From: Phlebiopsis flavidoalba
Lineage: Eukaryota > Basidiomycota > Agaricomycetes > Polyporales > Phanerochaetaceae
Reading direction: 5' to 3'
Length of the DNA stretch: 64,000 nt
Assembly (NCBI GenBank): GCA_035772785.1
Contig: JAOCPU010000035.1
Span: forward strand, 294,791-358,790
Made by a program: the position numbers and the translations under genes. Below are positions 47,400 to 58,399 of the stretch, one piece after another (position 1 is the first letter of the stretch; each line of letters opens with the position of its first letter). The notes beneath the pieces are model-generated. The model did no database searches, had not been told where the DNA came from, and saw nothing but the letters and a program-made list of their open reading frames with translations.

Positions 47400-48320
47400 C
47401 TAGTCATGGCTCTGCTTGGAAATTAATCAGCAGCAATCTGACACTTCTGCTGCCCTTGGCCACAAAGCGCTGTCCTTGATTTGCACTTACCACGATGCTG
47501 ACTGGAAGGGGCTTACTTAGTCAACTGCAGTGGGCTGCAGCCGCATCTCCCTGGATACAGTCACAGCAAGAAATCTGGTCGACGCATATGAACATGAAGA
47601 TGAGACCCGGCCCTACCGCCTTAGTGGATGAGCGATCAGTACGCAAGTTTGGTAACTCATAGATCATGATAGGTCCATTGAGGGCCGATAGATCTCCCAT
47701 CCGCGTCGCAACTATGGGGTGTTAGTATCCTAACCGTCATTTCAGATGGACCCAGGGCTCGGGATGGGCTCGGTCAGGATTTGGGAAGGTTATCTGGGTG
47801 CAGTGTACCACAAGGATGAAGTGGCTCGAGCCAACGGTTATTACGGCCATGATTGCTGATTGAATCTGCAATGACCATCCAGATCATACTAGATTGAGAT
47901 TGCGTGACAGACTCACCAGACGTAACATTACTATAGCATCAGGTAACGAGAATCCAATAGGCGGGACCAAAAGAATAATAACGTTAGATTGAATGATACC
48001 TGTGTAATACCCCGCAAGTGGATATCAGACCCGGAGTGAGCTTGGGCACGTTCGCGGCTCGAAGTCGTCATTAATCCAGCGAATAAATATACAGTCAGAT
48101 GTAGCCGCAGACCATCGCCTTATAGAGCAATTCGCTTACTCTTTCCGCCTTAAAGCAGTCCGCTGCTTGCCCCTTTCCGCAATAAGTTGAACGAGGTGTT
48201 TGATAGCATATCTTCACTTGCAAATACATGTGGGCCCAGGAGTACATCAATCTGAGTAATCAATCTAGCCTTTCACGAGGTTTGATATGGAGAACATTTG
48301 TTAGGCAGGTTGGCGATGAC
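47400..48320. other. No supported gene
   Basis: Mostly stop-rich DNA in all frames. A minus-strand piece near 48,230-48,130 follows a possible acceptor (ATTACTCAG) and may be the tail of the adjacent relic. Confidence 0.35.
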
Positions 48321-48324
48321 TTAC

Positions 48325-48500
48325 GTGTGCTCCAGGCCAGCATCATCTTTACCGGCGTCGGTCGTCGCCGAGATCACCATTTTTTCAAGAATCTGTGTAC
48401 ATCAGGCTCTCCCGCCGACCGTAACTGAACGCCAATTTCTCACCTTTCATACAAGCTTTCGCGAAGTCCTGGAAGCTAACATCGTTAGATGAACCTTGAC
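48325..48500 (-). pseudogene. Small secreted protein relic, copy B (two exons visible)
   Basis: An exon end reading SSNDVSFQDFAKACMK stops at a GTGAG donor (48,443). A second exon (48,392-48,325) reading ILEKMVISATTDAGKDDAGL lies between CACAG and GTAAGT. The first matches the exon end of copy A (PSNSDVVQDLREGSDG before GTGAGAA) at both DNA and protein level. No intact start or signal peptide was found upstream, where an in-frame TGA occurs. Confidence 0.4.
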
Positions 48501-48871
48501 GAGGAGCTCACCGGCCGTAGCAACCTACACCTGCATGGCGGGATCCCAATAGCTAGAAGCAGGATAGGCGGACTAGTACCTGAGTTAACGAAGCCCGGGT
48601 AGCCCGCAGCACATGAGCACATTTGAAGCTAATTCCGACGGTCGAGACCTGGGTCCCTTGACGGGTACATCGCTAGCTCTATACCGCCTCCGGGAATCTC
48701 ATTTCCAGTCTGATAGGGATGACCAACCAATAAGGATTTTCAACCGTTGATACATGCCACCTCTTTCGATACATGTTGCGGAACATACGGGCAGAAAATG
48801 GATTTAATTGATTCTAGTTCTTCGAGATATTAATATGGGTACGCCGGTTGACTGAAGGGATTGTGACTTAC

Positions 48872-49200
48872 CAGCTCGCTACGCTAGCGTCGCCTCGCCT
48901 CTGCTGACAGCGTGATACACCGTCCCAACCATTAAAACCTATGCGGGTCAGATTTTTATACCAATTATACACTTTAAAAGATTCTCACCTTCCATCCGAG
49001 CCTTCGCGCAGGTCCTGCACGACATCACTATTCGATGGTGTGCGTGCACCGCTGAATGCGATTTCCTTGAAGAGGCCCTTGAGATCGAGCAGGGACAGCG
49101 GCGCCGTTTGCCTGGTCGCGTGGAGTGAAATGCAACGGAATGGCGAGAGAGGGGCAGCGGCAGGAGCATGGCGTGTGAGCAGAATAAAGGGAATTTGCAT
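48872..49200 (-). pseudogene. Small secreted protein relic, copy A
   Basis: A TATA-like TATATG lies about 107 bases before the ATG at 49,200. The first exon (49,200-48,989) starts MQIPFILL and runs as one open frame through LLDLKGLFKEIAFSGARTPS to DVVQDLREGSDG at a GTGAG donor. A second exon-like block (48,938-48,872, between CATAG and GTAAGT) hits a stop in the joined frame. The hydrophobic start is weak unless a frameshift is assumed. It is related to copy B 0.5 kb downstream, so the two form a tandem pair. Confidence 0.42.
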
Positions 49201-49660
49201 CGTAATGCTGGTGTGGATGGAGAACGGCAAAGGGAAGTCGATTCACAAGAAAGCGGTCAACGCTGGGATATCCTGTCCTGGGGCAGGTTGCTTGCGGGCT
49301 CCCGCATATATGTACGCATGCGCCTCCATCAATTCCGGTCTTGGTAACGGTGAATAAGCCATCGTTTTTACGTCGGAAAGAGAAGGGGCGCCGCGATCGA
49401 TGTCGTATTCAATGGTAAGGGTTCCGCGGGAACAAACACAGGATCCGCATCGCCATGTACGCGTTAATACGAGTCGGCGTAGGCAAGTGTGGGAGCCACA
49501 TATGGCACGTCTATCACTGACTGCGGTGATGCGAGTGCGAGTCTGAGGTTCGTGGTCTGGGGCGTTCGTGTGGCCTGGACTTGCAGATCGCTCAGGTCGT
49601 GCGGGGCAAGGCACAGAGGTTCGGGCGTATAATTACATCAAAACCTGACGCATCTCCCTA

Positions 49661-50186
49661 GGACCCCTGACAAATAGGGGGGGAACCCATCCCGGCGTCC
49701 GTATAAATTTGGCGGCCGCAGGCCCCGCCAAGCCGTCGCCTCATCCGCATACGGAGGCCAAATTTTGGTCCGGATGCCAACCCGTCCGTCCGTATACGCA
49801 TGGCCGGACCTGGGGGGAGGCCGACCCCAAGTCCGTATGGCACCCAGGTCGTCGGCGTCCGAATATGAGTCAGGAGAAGTGTTACGGTCCTTCATCTGAC
49901 TTTGAAAGAATTGGGGCCAGATCGGAGGAGCGAGGGCTCATCGCGCGCGTTGATGGGTGTTTCGCGAGTAAGGAAATTGGTGATGGGGTAAGTAAATTAG
50001 TGATGAGGGTAAGTAGAGTCGTACTGACAACCCGTCGCCAGAGTCCGTACATTGGTCCGGCCGCAGGCCGGACGCTGTCGAAAGTCCGTACAAATCTGGC
50101 CCGAATCGCGCGATTTCCGTCCGTATATCTGGGGCGGTTTTGAAAAAATCTTCGGGTATGGGTTCCTCCCCCATTGTCAGGGGTCC
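49661..50186. mobile_element. 526-bp MITE-like element with terminal inverted repeats and TA target duplication
   Basis: The left end GGACCCCTGACAAATAGGGG... (49,661) and the reverse complement of the right end GGACCCCTGACAATGGGGGA... (50,186) match over about 30 bases with one gap and few mismatches. Both ends abut TA (49,659-49,660 and 50,187-50,188), the target site of Tc1/mariner-type transposases. No transposase is encoded. The interior holds many copies, in both orientations, of GTCCGTA/GTCCGGA, likely subterminal transposase-binding repeats. The element probably depends on an enzyme encoded elsewhere. It lies between small secreted protein genes. Confidence 0.85.
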
Positions 50187-50473
50187 TATCTCACTCAGCG
50201 TACGATCATTACGGGATCGGCAGCTGTAGGCGTACCTGTCATAATCCCAGCAATGAGCCATGCTGCGCCTTGATTCCCCACTGTCGATCGGTGTCGCACT
50301 CCGCATGACGACGAGGTCGCCAATGTTGAGTTCGCGCGCGGGCCCATAGCATCTTGTCCTTCCTTCGGGCGGGCGGCGTAATGATGTAGCAGTGCATTGC
50401 AGGCCACTGCGAGCGTAGCGGCGGGAAGCTACAACGAGTGAGAGGAGTCAAAGAGCTGACGAGTCTCGCTCTA

Positions 50474-50596
50474 TCAGCACATCTGGTGTTTCTCCCTGGA
50501 GTCGAGGGGTTTGACGTTGACTGGAAGAGCTGGATGGTAGGTATTAGCCTGTAGAACCTGCAGGAACATCATAAGGACCACGGCAAGCATGAACAT
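50474..50596 (-). CDS. Small secreted protein candidate SSP6 (40 aa)
   Basis: The ATG at 50,596 opens MFMLAVVLMMFLQVLQA, a short hydrophobic signal, then NTYHPALPVNVKPLDSREKH and QMC before a TGA. Only one open exon is visible and a splice continuation is possible. Membership of the family is inferred from size, signal peptide and location, not from shared motifs. Confidence 0.35.
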   Translation of the reverse strand: MFMLAVVLMMFLQVLQANTYHPALPVNVKPLDSREKHQMC

Positions 50597-50759
50597 TGGA
50601 AGTGACCACCAACCGTGTGAATCTGACCCGCCGTCGCAGCATTCTCGCCAAATGACATTGATTCCACCTTCAATGGTGCTCAGAGATACGTGGAATGTTG
50701 CCAGAGGCGTATGGTACGTCGCAGCGTTCCTTGGTAGCATGTGAATCGAGAAGCTCGCC

Positions 50760-51840
50760 GAGGTTTTTGGTAGAGTATAACGCAGCGGTGCGAGCTTGAC
50801 CGTTCTGAATCTTGAGCATTTCGATGGTATGCGGTCGCAGCAACGAGAGGTTTGGACAATCCTTCTGAGACCGACTCTAGTTACACTAGAGAGATCACAC
50901 TATGATGCCCAGTATAACATACCTTCGGTAGATCTTCGTCTTGCTCACCGTCCATCCGAGGCAATAGTGAAGCCTCAGAATATCTGGGCAACTGGGGGAT
51001 ACTGCCCACGTGAGTGTTCGAGCAGTCTTCACATTAGAATCCTATCGTGAAGCTATAACTTAGACAAGGGAGGAGGGTTGGTTGAGTGAAATGAGACTCA
51101 CAAATAGACCAGAATGAGCCGTAACGAGATTCTATCTAGGCGGACACTGCAACGAGTGACTGCATCCTCTGCGTGGGGTAATGGCGGGACGGTCAAGGGA
51201 CGGCAGTGGTTGGAGGAAGTATGCGAATTTCAATCCGAAGAGCTCCAATTTGACCGCAGAGTGTTGTCGTTGAGGGCGTCGATTGAATAGAGAGCGATTT
51301 GCCTGCGTCATCATACCATCGGTCAAAATAATGAAAGCGAAAGTAGTTCGTCGTAGTAGGGAGAGTCGCCTTTCTCGTCTCAAAACTCCGCGGATCATGA
51401 TCGTGCGCGCGACGGCGGCCACGCGACGGTCTGATGCGCCTTTTGACGACCTACCACGACGGTCGTCGGCCCTGTCTCTGGTGAGTATCCGTACTCGAGA
51501 CTCGTGCTACCATGTGTAGCTATATTCACAACAACGCACTAGCCTATTACTTGTAACCTCGAACCCAAGAGCCGACACTCATGAGAATGAACCTGCACCT
51601 CCCGCTTGCGAAGGCGTCATCTGACGCGTTTTCCCTCCCTCCTGGCCTCCTCATTCCCGCCCTTGCTGTGTCGCGCTCCCACGTCGGCTCCTCGGCTCCG
51701 AGTTTCTCTTTCCAACCTTTTCCATCCCGCTCGGCGACCCCCCTTGACCTTCCATCTCTCCGCGTTCGACTCCGCGGTGAAGAAGAGATAGTTCGGACGC
51801 GACTTCATAACTTCCGTTGACAAGCAGCTGTGCCCTGGTC
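50760..51840. other. Unassigned DNA upstream of the D-lactate dehydrogenase
   Basis: A minus-strand frame (51,422-51,132) includes TTFAFIILTDGMMTQANRS and could hold another small secreted protein, but no ATG is suitably placed. The stretch 51,560-51,849 is the promoter and leader side of the next gene and carries a pyrimidine-rich segment. Confidence 0.35.
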
Positions 51841-51849
51841 CAACTCAAA

Positions 51850-54288
51850 ATGTACCGCTTTTCGACGCGTCTATCTCAGCTCGCGCGTGCGCGCGCACCT
51901 ACGAGAACATTTGGAAGCGCGAGGGCGTACTCGAGTAGTGGCACGAAGACCGAAGGTCTCGGTCACGTCTTGCTCGGCACAGGCATCGGAGTCGTGTTCA
52001 CCGGTCTCTGGTTGAACTACGCCTCTTCATCCTCGGCTTCTCACGCAGCCCCATCACCACAAGCGTAGTCCTTGGAGAGAGTAGGGCGGACGTGCCAATA
52101 ACAGATCCACCAGCCGGGACGAGCGTGAAGATAAGCTCGGAGAACCTCGCCAAAGAGCTGCAAGACGCGCTGGGAGATGTGGACAGAGGTCTCGACGGAC
52201 CCAGAGGTGCTACACGTTCACGGATATAGCGAGAATGACTATCACCCTGGTGCGTCCGCCTTCATTGCTATCGCATCTGTGTACTTACGCGAAATTCGTG
52301 GATCGAACAGGCTCACCGCCCACAGTCGTCGTCTACCCGCTCTCCACTGAAGACGTCGTGAAGATCGTGAATATCTCGCGGAAACACAAGGTTCCAATCA
52401 CGACGTACGGGGGCGGCACGTCACTTGAAGGTCATTGGCGTGCCCCCACCTGGCGGCGCGATCTGTGTCGACATGAGCCGCATGGACAGATACTCGAGAT
52501 TCACGGTCAGTCGCCTGCCACACTGTGCTGGTAACATTACTGACTGATTTTGCCTTGCTATCATCTGCCTATGATTCATTCATGCCTGTTCTCTGACGAA
52601 TTTCCGTTCGATCAACTGCCCGGTGTGGACTCGTATGGACGCTTGCATATGCTTGTCGGTCCACAGAAGAAGACTCCGGACTTGGTATGCCAACCCGGAA
52701 TCTGGATGGATGGACATCAACGCCGAACTAAAGCGCCGCGGTATTTCCTTTGTTCTTTCCTGTTCGTCCTATGATTTTACCTTCGTGTGCACGAGACTGA
52801 AGGGGTGCAGATTGACCCTGCGCCCGGTGCGTCAATTGGCGGGATGATCAGCACGGGCTGCTCAGGCAGTGGGTAGATTTTCCTCCCTTGCATACACACA
52901 GCTCACGCGGCCTTATGCAGCGAACGCCGTACGGTACGGCACAGCCAAGGGCGAGTGGTTCCTCAACATCGTGCGCCGTCTTCATCTGCTTGAGTACGAA
53001 CCTCGCTGACAGTTGCAGACCGTCGTTTCTCCCTTCAGGCGAGGTCATCAAGACCCGCCGGCGTTCACGCAAGTCATCTGCCGGATTCGACACGACAAAA
53101 CTATTCATTTGGTGCCGAGGGCACGCTCGGTATCATTACCGAAGGTACGCCTCTCACTTTGCGTCATGTACATCCCAAACTTAATGCGTGCCTGCTAGTC
53201 ACAATCAAGCTTGCGCCTGTACTCCCCACGACGGTCGCGGTCGTGCAGTTCCCGGACGTTCGACGTGCAACCGAGGCTGCGCGCGAGATCGTCAACGCGG
53301 GTGTCGGTATTCGTACGTTTCCAGTCCCGTTGTGCTGTCTACCCTTGGCACTGACATCCTCGTGTGAAAGAGTGCATCGAGCTGTGCGATAACGAGTTCA
53401 TGCGCTCGACGAACCTCTACGGCCAGTCCCTCCGTCAATGGCCGGAACAAGACTCCCTGTTCCTCAAGTTTCAGGGGCCCTCCGCCGCGTCCCTCCAAGA
53501 GGCGGCTGAAATCAGCCGCACGATAGCCGAGCAGCACGGCGGAACCGGGTTTGCGCTCGCAGCGAACGATCAAGAGGCTACCGCGCTGTGGGCGGACCGC
53601 AAGAACGCACTCTACAGCGGCCTTGCGCTGGTTCCGGGTTCGCGCGGATGGAGCACGGACGTGTGTGTACCCGTTGGTCGTCTCCCGCAGCTGGTGCTCG
53701 AGACCAAAGCCGATATCGAGAGTAGTGGGCTTGTTTGTACAATTGTAGGTCATGTCGGAGACGGTGCGTGGTGCTTGTTGCTTCCTCTGTTTATGCCTGA
53801 CTTGTGCGTGCAGTGTAACTTCCCATGCATTATTACTCTTCAAGACAGATGCGGAACTCGACACCGCGCGCGAGCTCGTTCACCGCATGGTTGAGCGTGC
53901 AATCCGGCTTGACGGAACATGTACAGGTGAACACGGAGTCGGGATAGGAAAGCGCGAATAACCTGTACGACGAGCTCGGTGCTGGTACGGGTGGGCCTCA
54001 TGAAGACCCTCAAGCAGGCGCTTGATCCTGATGGGCTCTTCAACCCCGGAAAGGTGCGTAAGTTTTTCTCTTACTGATCACCAATGCAATGCACAAGGGC
54101 AGATGTCTCCTTGTGGCTGTGGTTCCCGGGGGGCCTTGGTTAACCTTGGTCCTTTGCATGATGTGGTATCCTGCTGCACACACCCAGCACTAATGATGGC
54201 CCTGTAGCTTTATCCCGATGAGCCAAACTCAGACGCCCAGACTCACCTTGTTGTGAGCCATGGCACCAACGGACAGCCATCTCTGTAG
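51850..54288 (+). CDS. dld1: D-lactate dehydrogenase (cytochrome), mitochondrial, FAD-linked
   Basis: Oxidises D-lactate to pyruvate and passes electrons to cytochrome c. The ATG at 51,850 gives an Arg/Ser-rich mitochondrial presequence (MYRFSTRLSQLARARAPTRT) and an inner-membrane helix (GHVLLGTGIGVVFTGLWLNY). Then SSENLAKELQDALG, ENDYHPGASAF, PTVVVYPLSTEDVVKIVNI and TTYGGGTSLEGH (FAD/PCMH domain), GGAICVDMSRMD, GGMISTGCSG|TNAVRYGTAKG across an intron, SGEVIKTRRRS, EGTLGIITE, TIKLAPVLPTTVAVVQFPDV, QDSLFLKFQGPS, RKNALYSGLAL, VGHVGDGN and GTCTGEHGVGIGKREY, LKQALDPDGLFNPGK. It ends PDEPNSDAQTHLV...GQPSL at 54,288. The flavin-binding and active-site His regions (GDGNFH, GEHGVG) are recognisable. 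About ten introns occur. A few single-base frame changes remain, for example near 52,430-52,490 and 53,940-53,985. Confidence 0.9.
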
Positions 54289-55443
54289 TTCCTGACTAAA
54301 CATCATTATCAAATCTATGCTTTATCTAAAGCACACTGAGAAATAAATAAGATGAATAGAAAAACAATTGGTATCTGATTCTCTCAAGAGTCAAGGTGGT
54401 TTTGTCTGGGGTTGTGAAGGGCATAACAGCAATTGAGAAGTTGTTTCTGCAGGCCACTTCCTCTATTATCAAAGGTAACTTAGAGCCAGTAACATAATTT
54501 GCTAGTGTGTCCTTGTGAAAGCTAAGTATAGCAGATACTTGAGAAAGTTTGAGCAATGAAAGTATAAAAGAATTTTGACAATATTGTCAACTTTGGAATT
54601 TAATACTAAAGATAGCCTACTATATATAATGCTACATACTACTACATACTACTATAATATTGTTGATACACTGGTAAATATAAATATATCCCAGAAAAAG
54701 GACCTTCTAATAGCAATTGACAAAGTAAGCTTTTGGAAATATCTATCTGATAGCCTGCATAAATTGATTATAGTGAATTTTGATTTAGATCTATATTCTA
54801 TTTCTCTATATTACTTTATAGTATTATCTATTATATTTAAGCTTCAAGACTATACTTTAGCTTCCATCTAAATTTAAATAAAATTATTAAAATATATTAT
54901 CAATGCAAATATAATAATATAATTTTTATAACAATAAAAAGGCTTATAGATGAAAAATGCTTTGATAACTAGTTATAATAACATATTTTAACAAGTAGAG
55001 CTGCTTGAAAAATAGCTCTTGACTGCATACTACTGTATTAGCACAACTATTTATTCACGCTATGTAACATATGATGTGTTGTGTATACAAGTAAGTTTAC
55101 AGTTTTTGCACTTTGTATGATGTATGATATCAGTGCACCTATTTGGGCTAGTTTTTAGGTCAGTTGCTTGATAGACTGCAATATAGCAACAGCGAGCAAT
55201 AGAACTATTATCCTTTATATTTTTTAATGCAGTGTGACTGCTATTTTGGCTCTATATTGAAATGGCTGGAAAAGGAGGCAGCCACTAGAAGATTAAAAAA
55301 AAGGCAATATGCTCTAAGTGCTCTAATTACGCTAACAGACCATAATTTACAACTTCACTATAATGCGTGACATTTATTTGTCTGAGACTTATTTATATCT
55401 TTTATGATATGTGATGTGAACAAATAGTCATACCAGTACAATA

Positions 55444-55829
55444 CACTGGGGTGGGGTGGCTCGTTTTTGGTGGTGAAAGAACGTGACAAAAAACGTTGGC
55501 AAGGGGTAAAATTCTGTCACGGTTCTTGGCGGACAAAGTATGTGAAAGGGATTTGATCTCGCCCTAAACTCTGGGCGCATATCAAATCTGACAGAAATCA
55601 AACCAAAATATCCGCGCTTTTTCATGGTCCTGCGCGACTTTTTTACCCGCAAAACGGCCCAAAACGGTATGACATCACTGTCACATTCCTGCAGGCACAA
55701 GGAATCTAACACGGAATTTGATCACTGTTAGAATCTGCAAGCGTCGGAAACGATACCGGATTTTTTGCTCCCCCTCACCGCATCCTGTCACGTTTCTGCC
55801 ACCAAAGAAATGGGCCAGGCCACCCAGTG
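55444..55829. mobile_element. 386-bp inverted-repeat element, GC-richer copy
   Basis: It begins CACTGGGGTGGGGTGGC and its reverse-complemented end begins CACTGGGTGGCCTGGCC, giving short terminal inverted repeats. ATA flanks both ends (55,441-55,443 and 55,830-55,832), a possible 3-bp target duplication. It is non-coding and has kept its CpG sites, in contrast to the surrounding AT-rich DNA, which suggests later insertion. Confidence 0.65.
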
Positions 55830-56319
55830 ATAAAAGCTAGGAGAAATTAGTAACAAAAATATCAACAAATCTTGTGCACAATCATTTTTTTTTTGCAATA
55901 TTAGACACCAAAAAGAAAATTCTTGTAAAGTTATTTTGATTAATCTCTTATAACTTCTCATTTTTGACTACTACAAAATATTGGTTTATAGACAAATAAA
56001 AAGTTTGTACAAACTAATAATTATATTATACAAAAGCTATAGTATTTAATAAAGTTTACTAGTTTTTCAATATATTGACAATAAAAAAATAATAGAAAGT
56101 TATAATAATCCTATAAGCGTACTATTGAAATTACCAATTTTAGTCATTTAAATGAATTTACTGATTTATATGCTAGTATAATTATTATTACAAGATTTTT
56201 ATAATAGAATTGAAATACTAGCTATATTGTTATTTTAAAAGCTAAAAAATTTGCCTTAGAAAAAATAAACAAATCAAAAGAGGATGCTTGAAATAATTTT
56301 GACTTGCAATAACATTATA

Positions 56320-56475
56320 CACTGGATAGCTTAGTTTTTGGTAATAGTAGAAATATAACAAAAACATTGGCAAAGGGCAAAATTCTGTTACAGGTTTGGC
56401 AGACAAAAAATATGGAAGAAATTTAATTTTGCCCTAAATTTTGGGCATTTATCAAGTATGACAAAAAATTATGCT
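56320..56475. mobile_element. Decayed, truncated copy of the same inverted-repeat element
   Basis: CACTGG at 56,320, again preceded by ATA, starts a stretch aligned to 55,444-55,610: for example TTGGCAAAGGGCAAAATTCT versus TTGGCAAGGGGTAAAATTCT, and TTTTGCCCTAAATTTTGGGC versus TCTCGCCCTAAACTCTGGGC. Nearly all changes are C-to-T or G-to-A, and CpGs are lost. The right end is not recognisable. Confidence 0.75.
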
Positions 56476-58034
56476 AATTTTTTATTTATTTATTTATTTA
56501 TTTTTACAGTTTTGTGAATTCTAACCTATACTGTCCATTTTATATAAATAATTAACTGTGCAATACTTTTGAGGGCCACAAGAAAAATATAGATACATAA
56601 TAAATCCTGGTGCATAATAATAAATAGCGATAACTATCTATATACAAAAAAGTCCTTTTTTGTGTGTGAGATAAAAGAAGTCTCCTTCAAGATAATGAGT
56701 TAACAAAGATGTACTAACGATTTTCAAATGGGCAAAATAGTGGCTAAGCACTGTGTGCTAAGTCATTAAAGATGACTCAGCACTTTGGTAAGCTGGGCAA
56801 GTACATCCAACCTATTTTTTTTTACAATCATGATGTCAAATAAACTATAGCGATGCCTTGTTCTTCCAAAGATATCAAGAAAAATTCTATTGATAATTAT
56901 TATTAATCCATTAGTTGGCTGTTTTCTGTTTATTTTTTGTATTTTTCTGCCCTATTATTTGATTACTGTCTTTTTATTTAATTATTGTTTTGTGATATGG
57001 TTTTATCTTATCAAGCTCAAAGCTACTGTTTGCCTATTAATAATCTGTTAAGTATTAACATGTTATCGCTTGTGTTTTTTGTTCATTATTTGGCCATTTA
57101 AGGATTACCCAATACTATCAGTGCATTTTTATATTCTTTGCATGTTATTGCTGAGTTTTTCCGGCGTTATCCCGCCATCTATTTCATTTAGTCAAAGTTA
57201 AATAGAGGGCAGAATTTATCTAATAACAGGCTGATATATATGTTAGTGTATTTTTTTATAGTTTGTTGTTTATTAAATTGTGTCTATACTCTAAATACTT
57301 ACTATATGATATATAGTGTATGAAACCCTGATCTATTCTATTTTAATCTATATTATATATTACAAATGTATATTGCCACTGTATAGCCAATTTATTTATT
57401 TAAACAGTCAAATTGCAAAATAGCTGTGATATTAATATCTAATATAACTGAAACATAATAATATAGTGTAATAGATGACTGTAAAAAAATATACCAATTT
57501 AGATTATCAGAATATCTATTACTATTGTAGTTTATATCTTGATTTGCCATGGTAAAGGATTTAGAGTTTTCTTAATTTGCCAAGGTAAAAAATGTAACAC
57601 CAGTATAAAGGTAAATCTATTCAATCAAAATATCTTCAATTTACAAGAGATATAAATATATAATAGTAAGTAGACCTATTTTGATTTTTTGCGCATTTTT
57701 AACTAATTTATAATAAAACCATATAAATAATAACCATCTATTTAATGACCTGAAATGATGATTTAAGGAAAAAAAAATGAAATGTGGTTCAAAAAACCAG
57801 GTTGTGATCATCTCGAGAAACCCCTAACACTAATCCACACCAATTAACACTAATCTTGAGAGAAATAGTGGATTAGTGAATTAGCATTAATTCTCCCGGA
57901 AATTCAGTCCTCTTATGATAGTTGATTCATTAATTTTGGCACTACCAGCTCACTAATTTGACACTTTTTTGGCACTTTCTGCAGACTATCCTGTTAATCA
58001 GGTAATTTGAGGCTAACATATAGCTAAGTAGCTA

Positions 58035-58116
58035 TTCAACTTATTCACACCTTTCAGTGTGTTATATTCTTATATTTCAACTTATTCACATCTTTCAATG
58101 TGTTATATTCTTACAT
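58035..58116 (+). repeat. 41-bp tandem duplication
   Basis: TTCAACTTATTCACACCTTT... (58,035-58,075) repeats as TTCAACTTATTCACATCTTT... (58,076-58,116). The three differences are all transitions. Confidence 0.92.
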
Positions 58117-58399
58117 ATAGTAGGTATTGGCATGGCCCAGGCATCTAGCATGGTCTCTGATGTTTTAAAACAGATGTATATTATCATCTATGGTACTACA
58201 TACATACTTATATGTAGTAACATAGTGTACACATGACTGAGAGAGAATTTTTACTTAACCATCACTGATCCCAAGCACAGCTATGTGCGCAGATGTCCTT
58301 TGTCATAGTCAAAGGACACGCACCAGGTGCAATGACCAAGGACACTAGCATGCCCCGTTAAAACTTTCATACTATGTGTGTGAATACGGCAGTTCAGCT

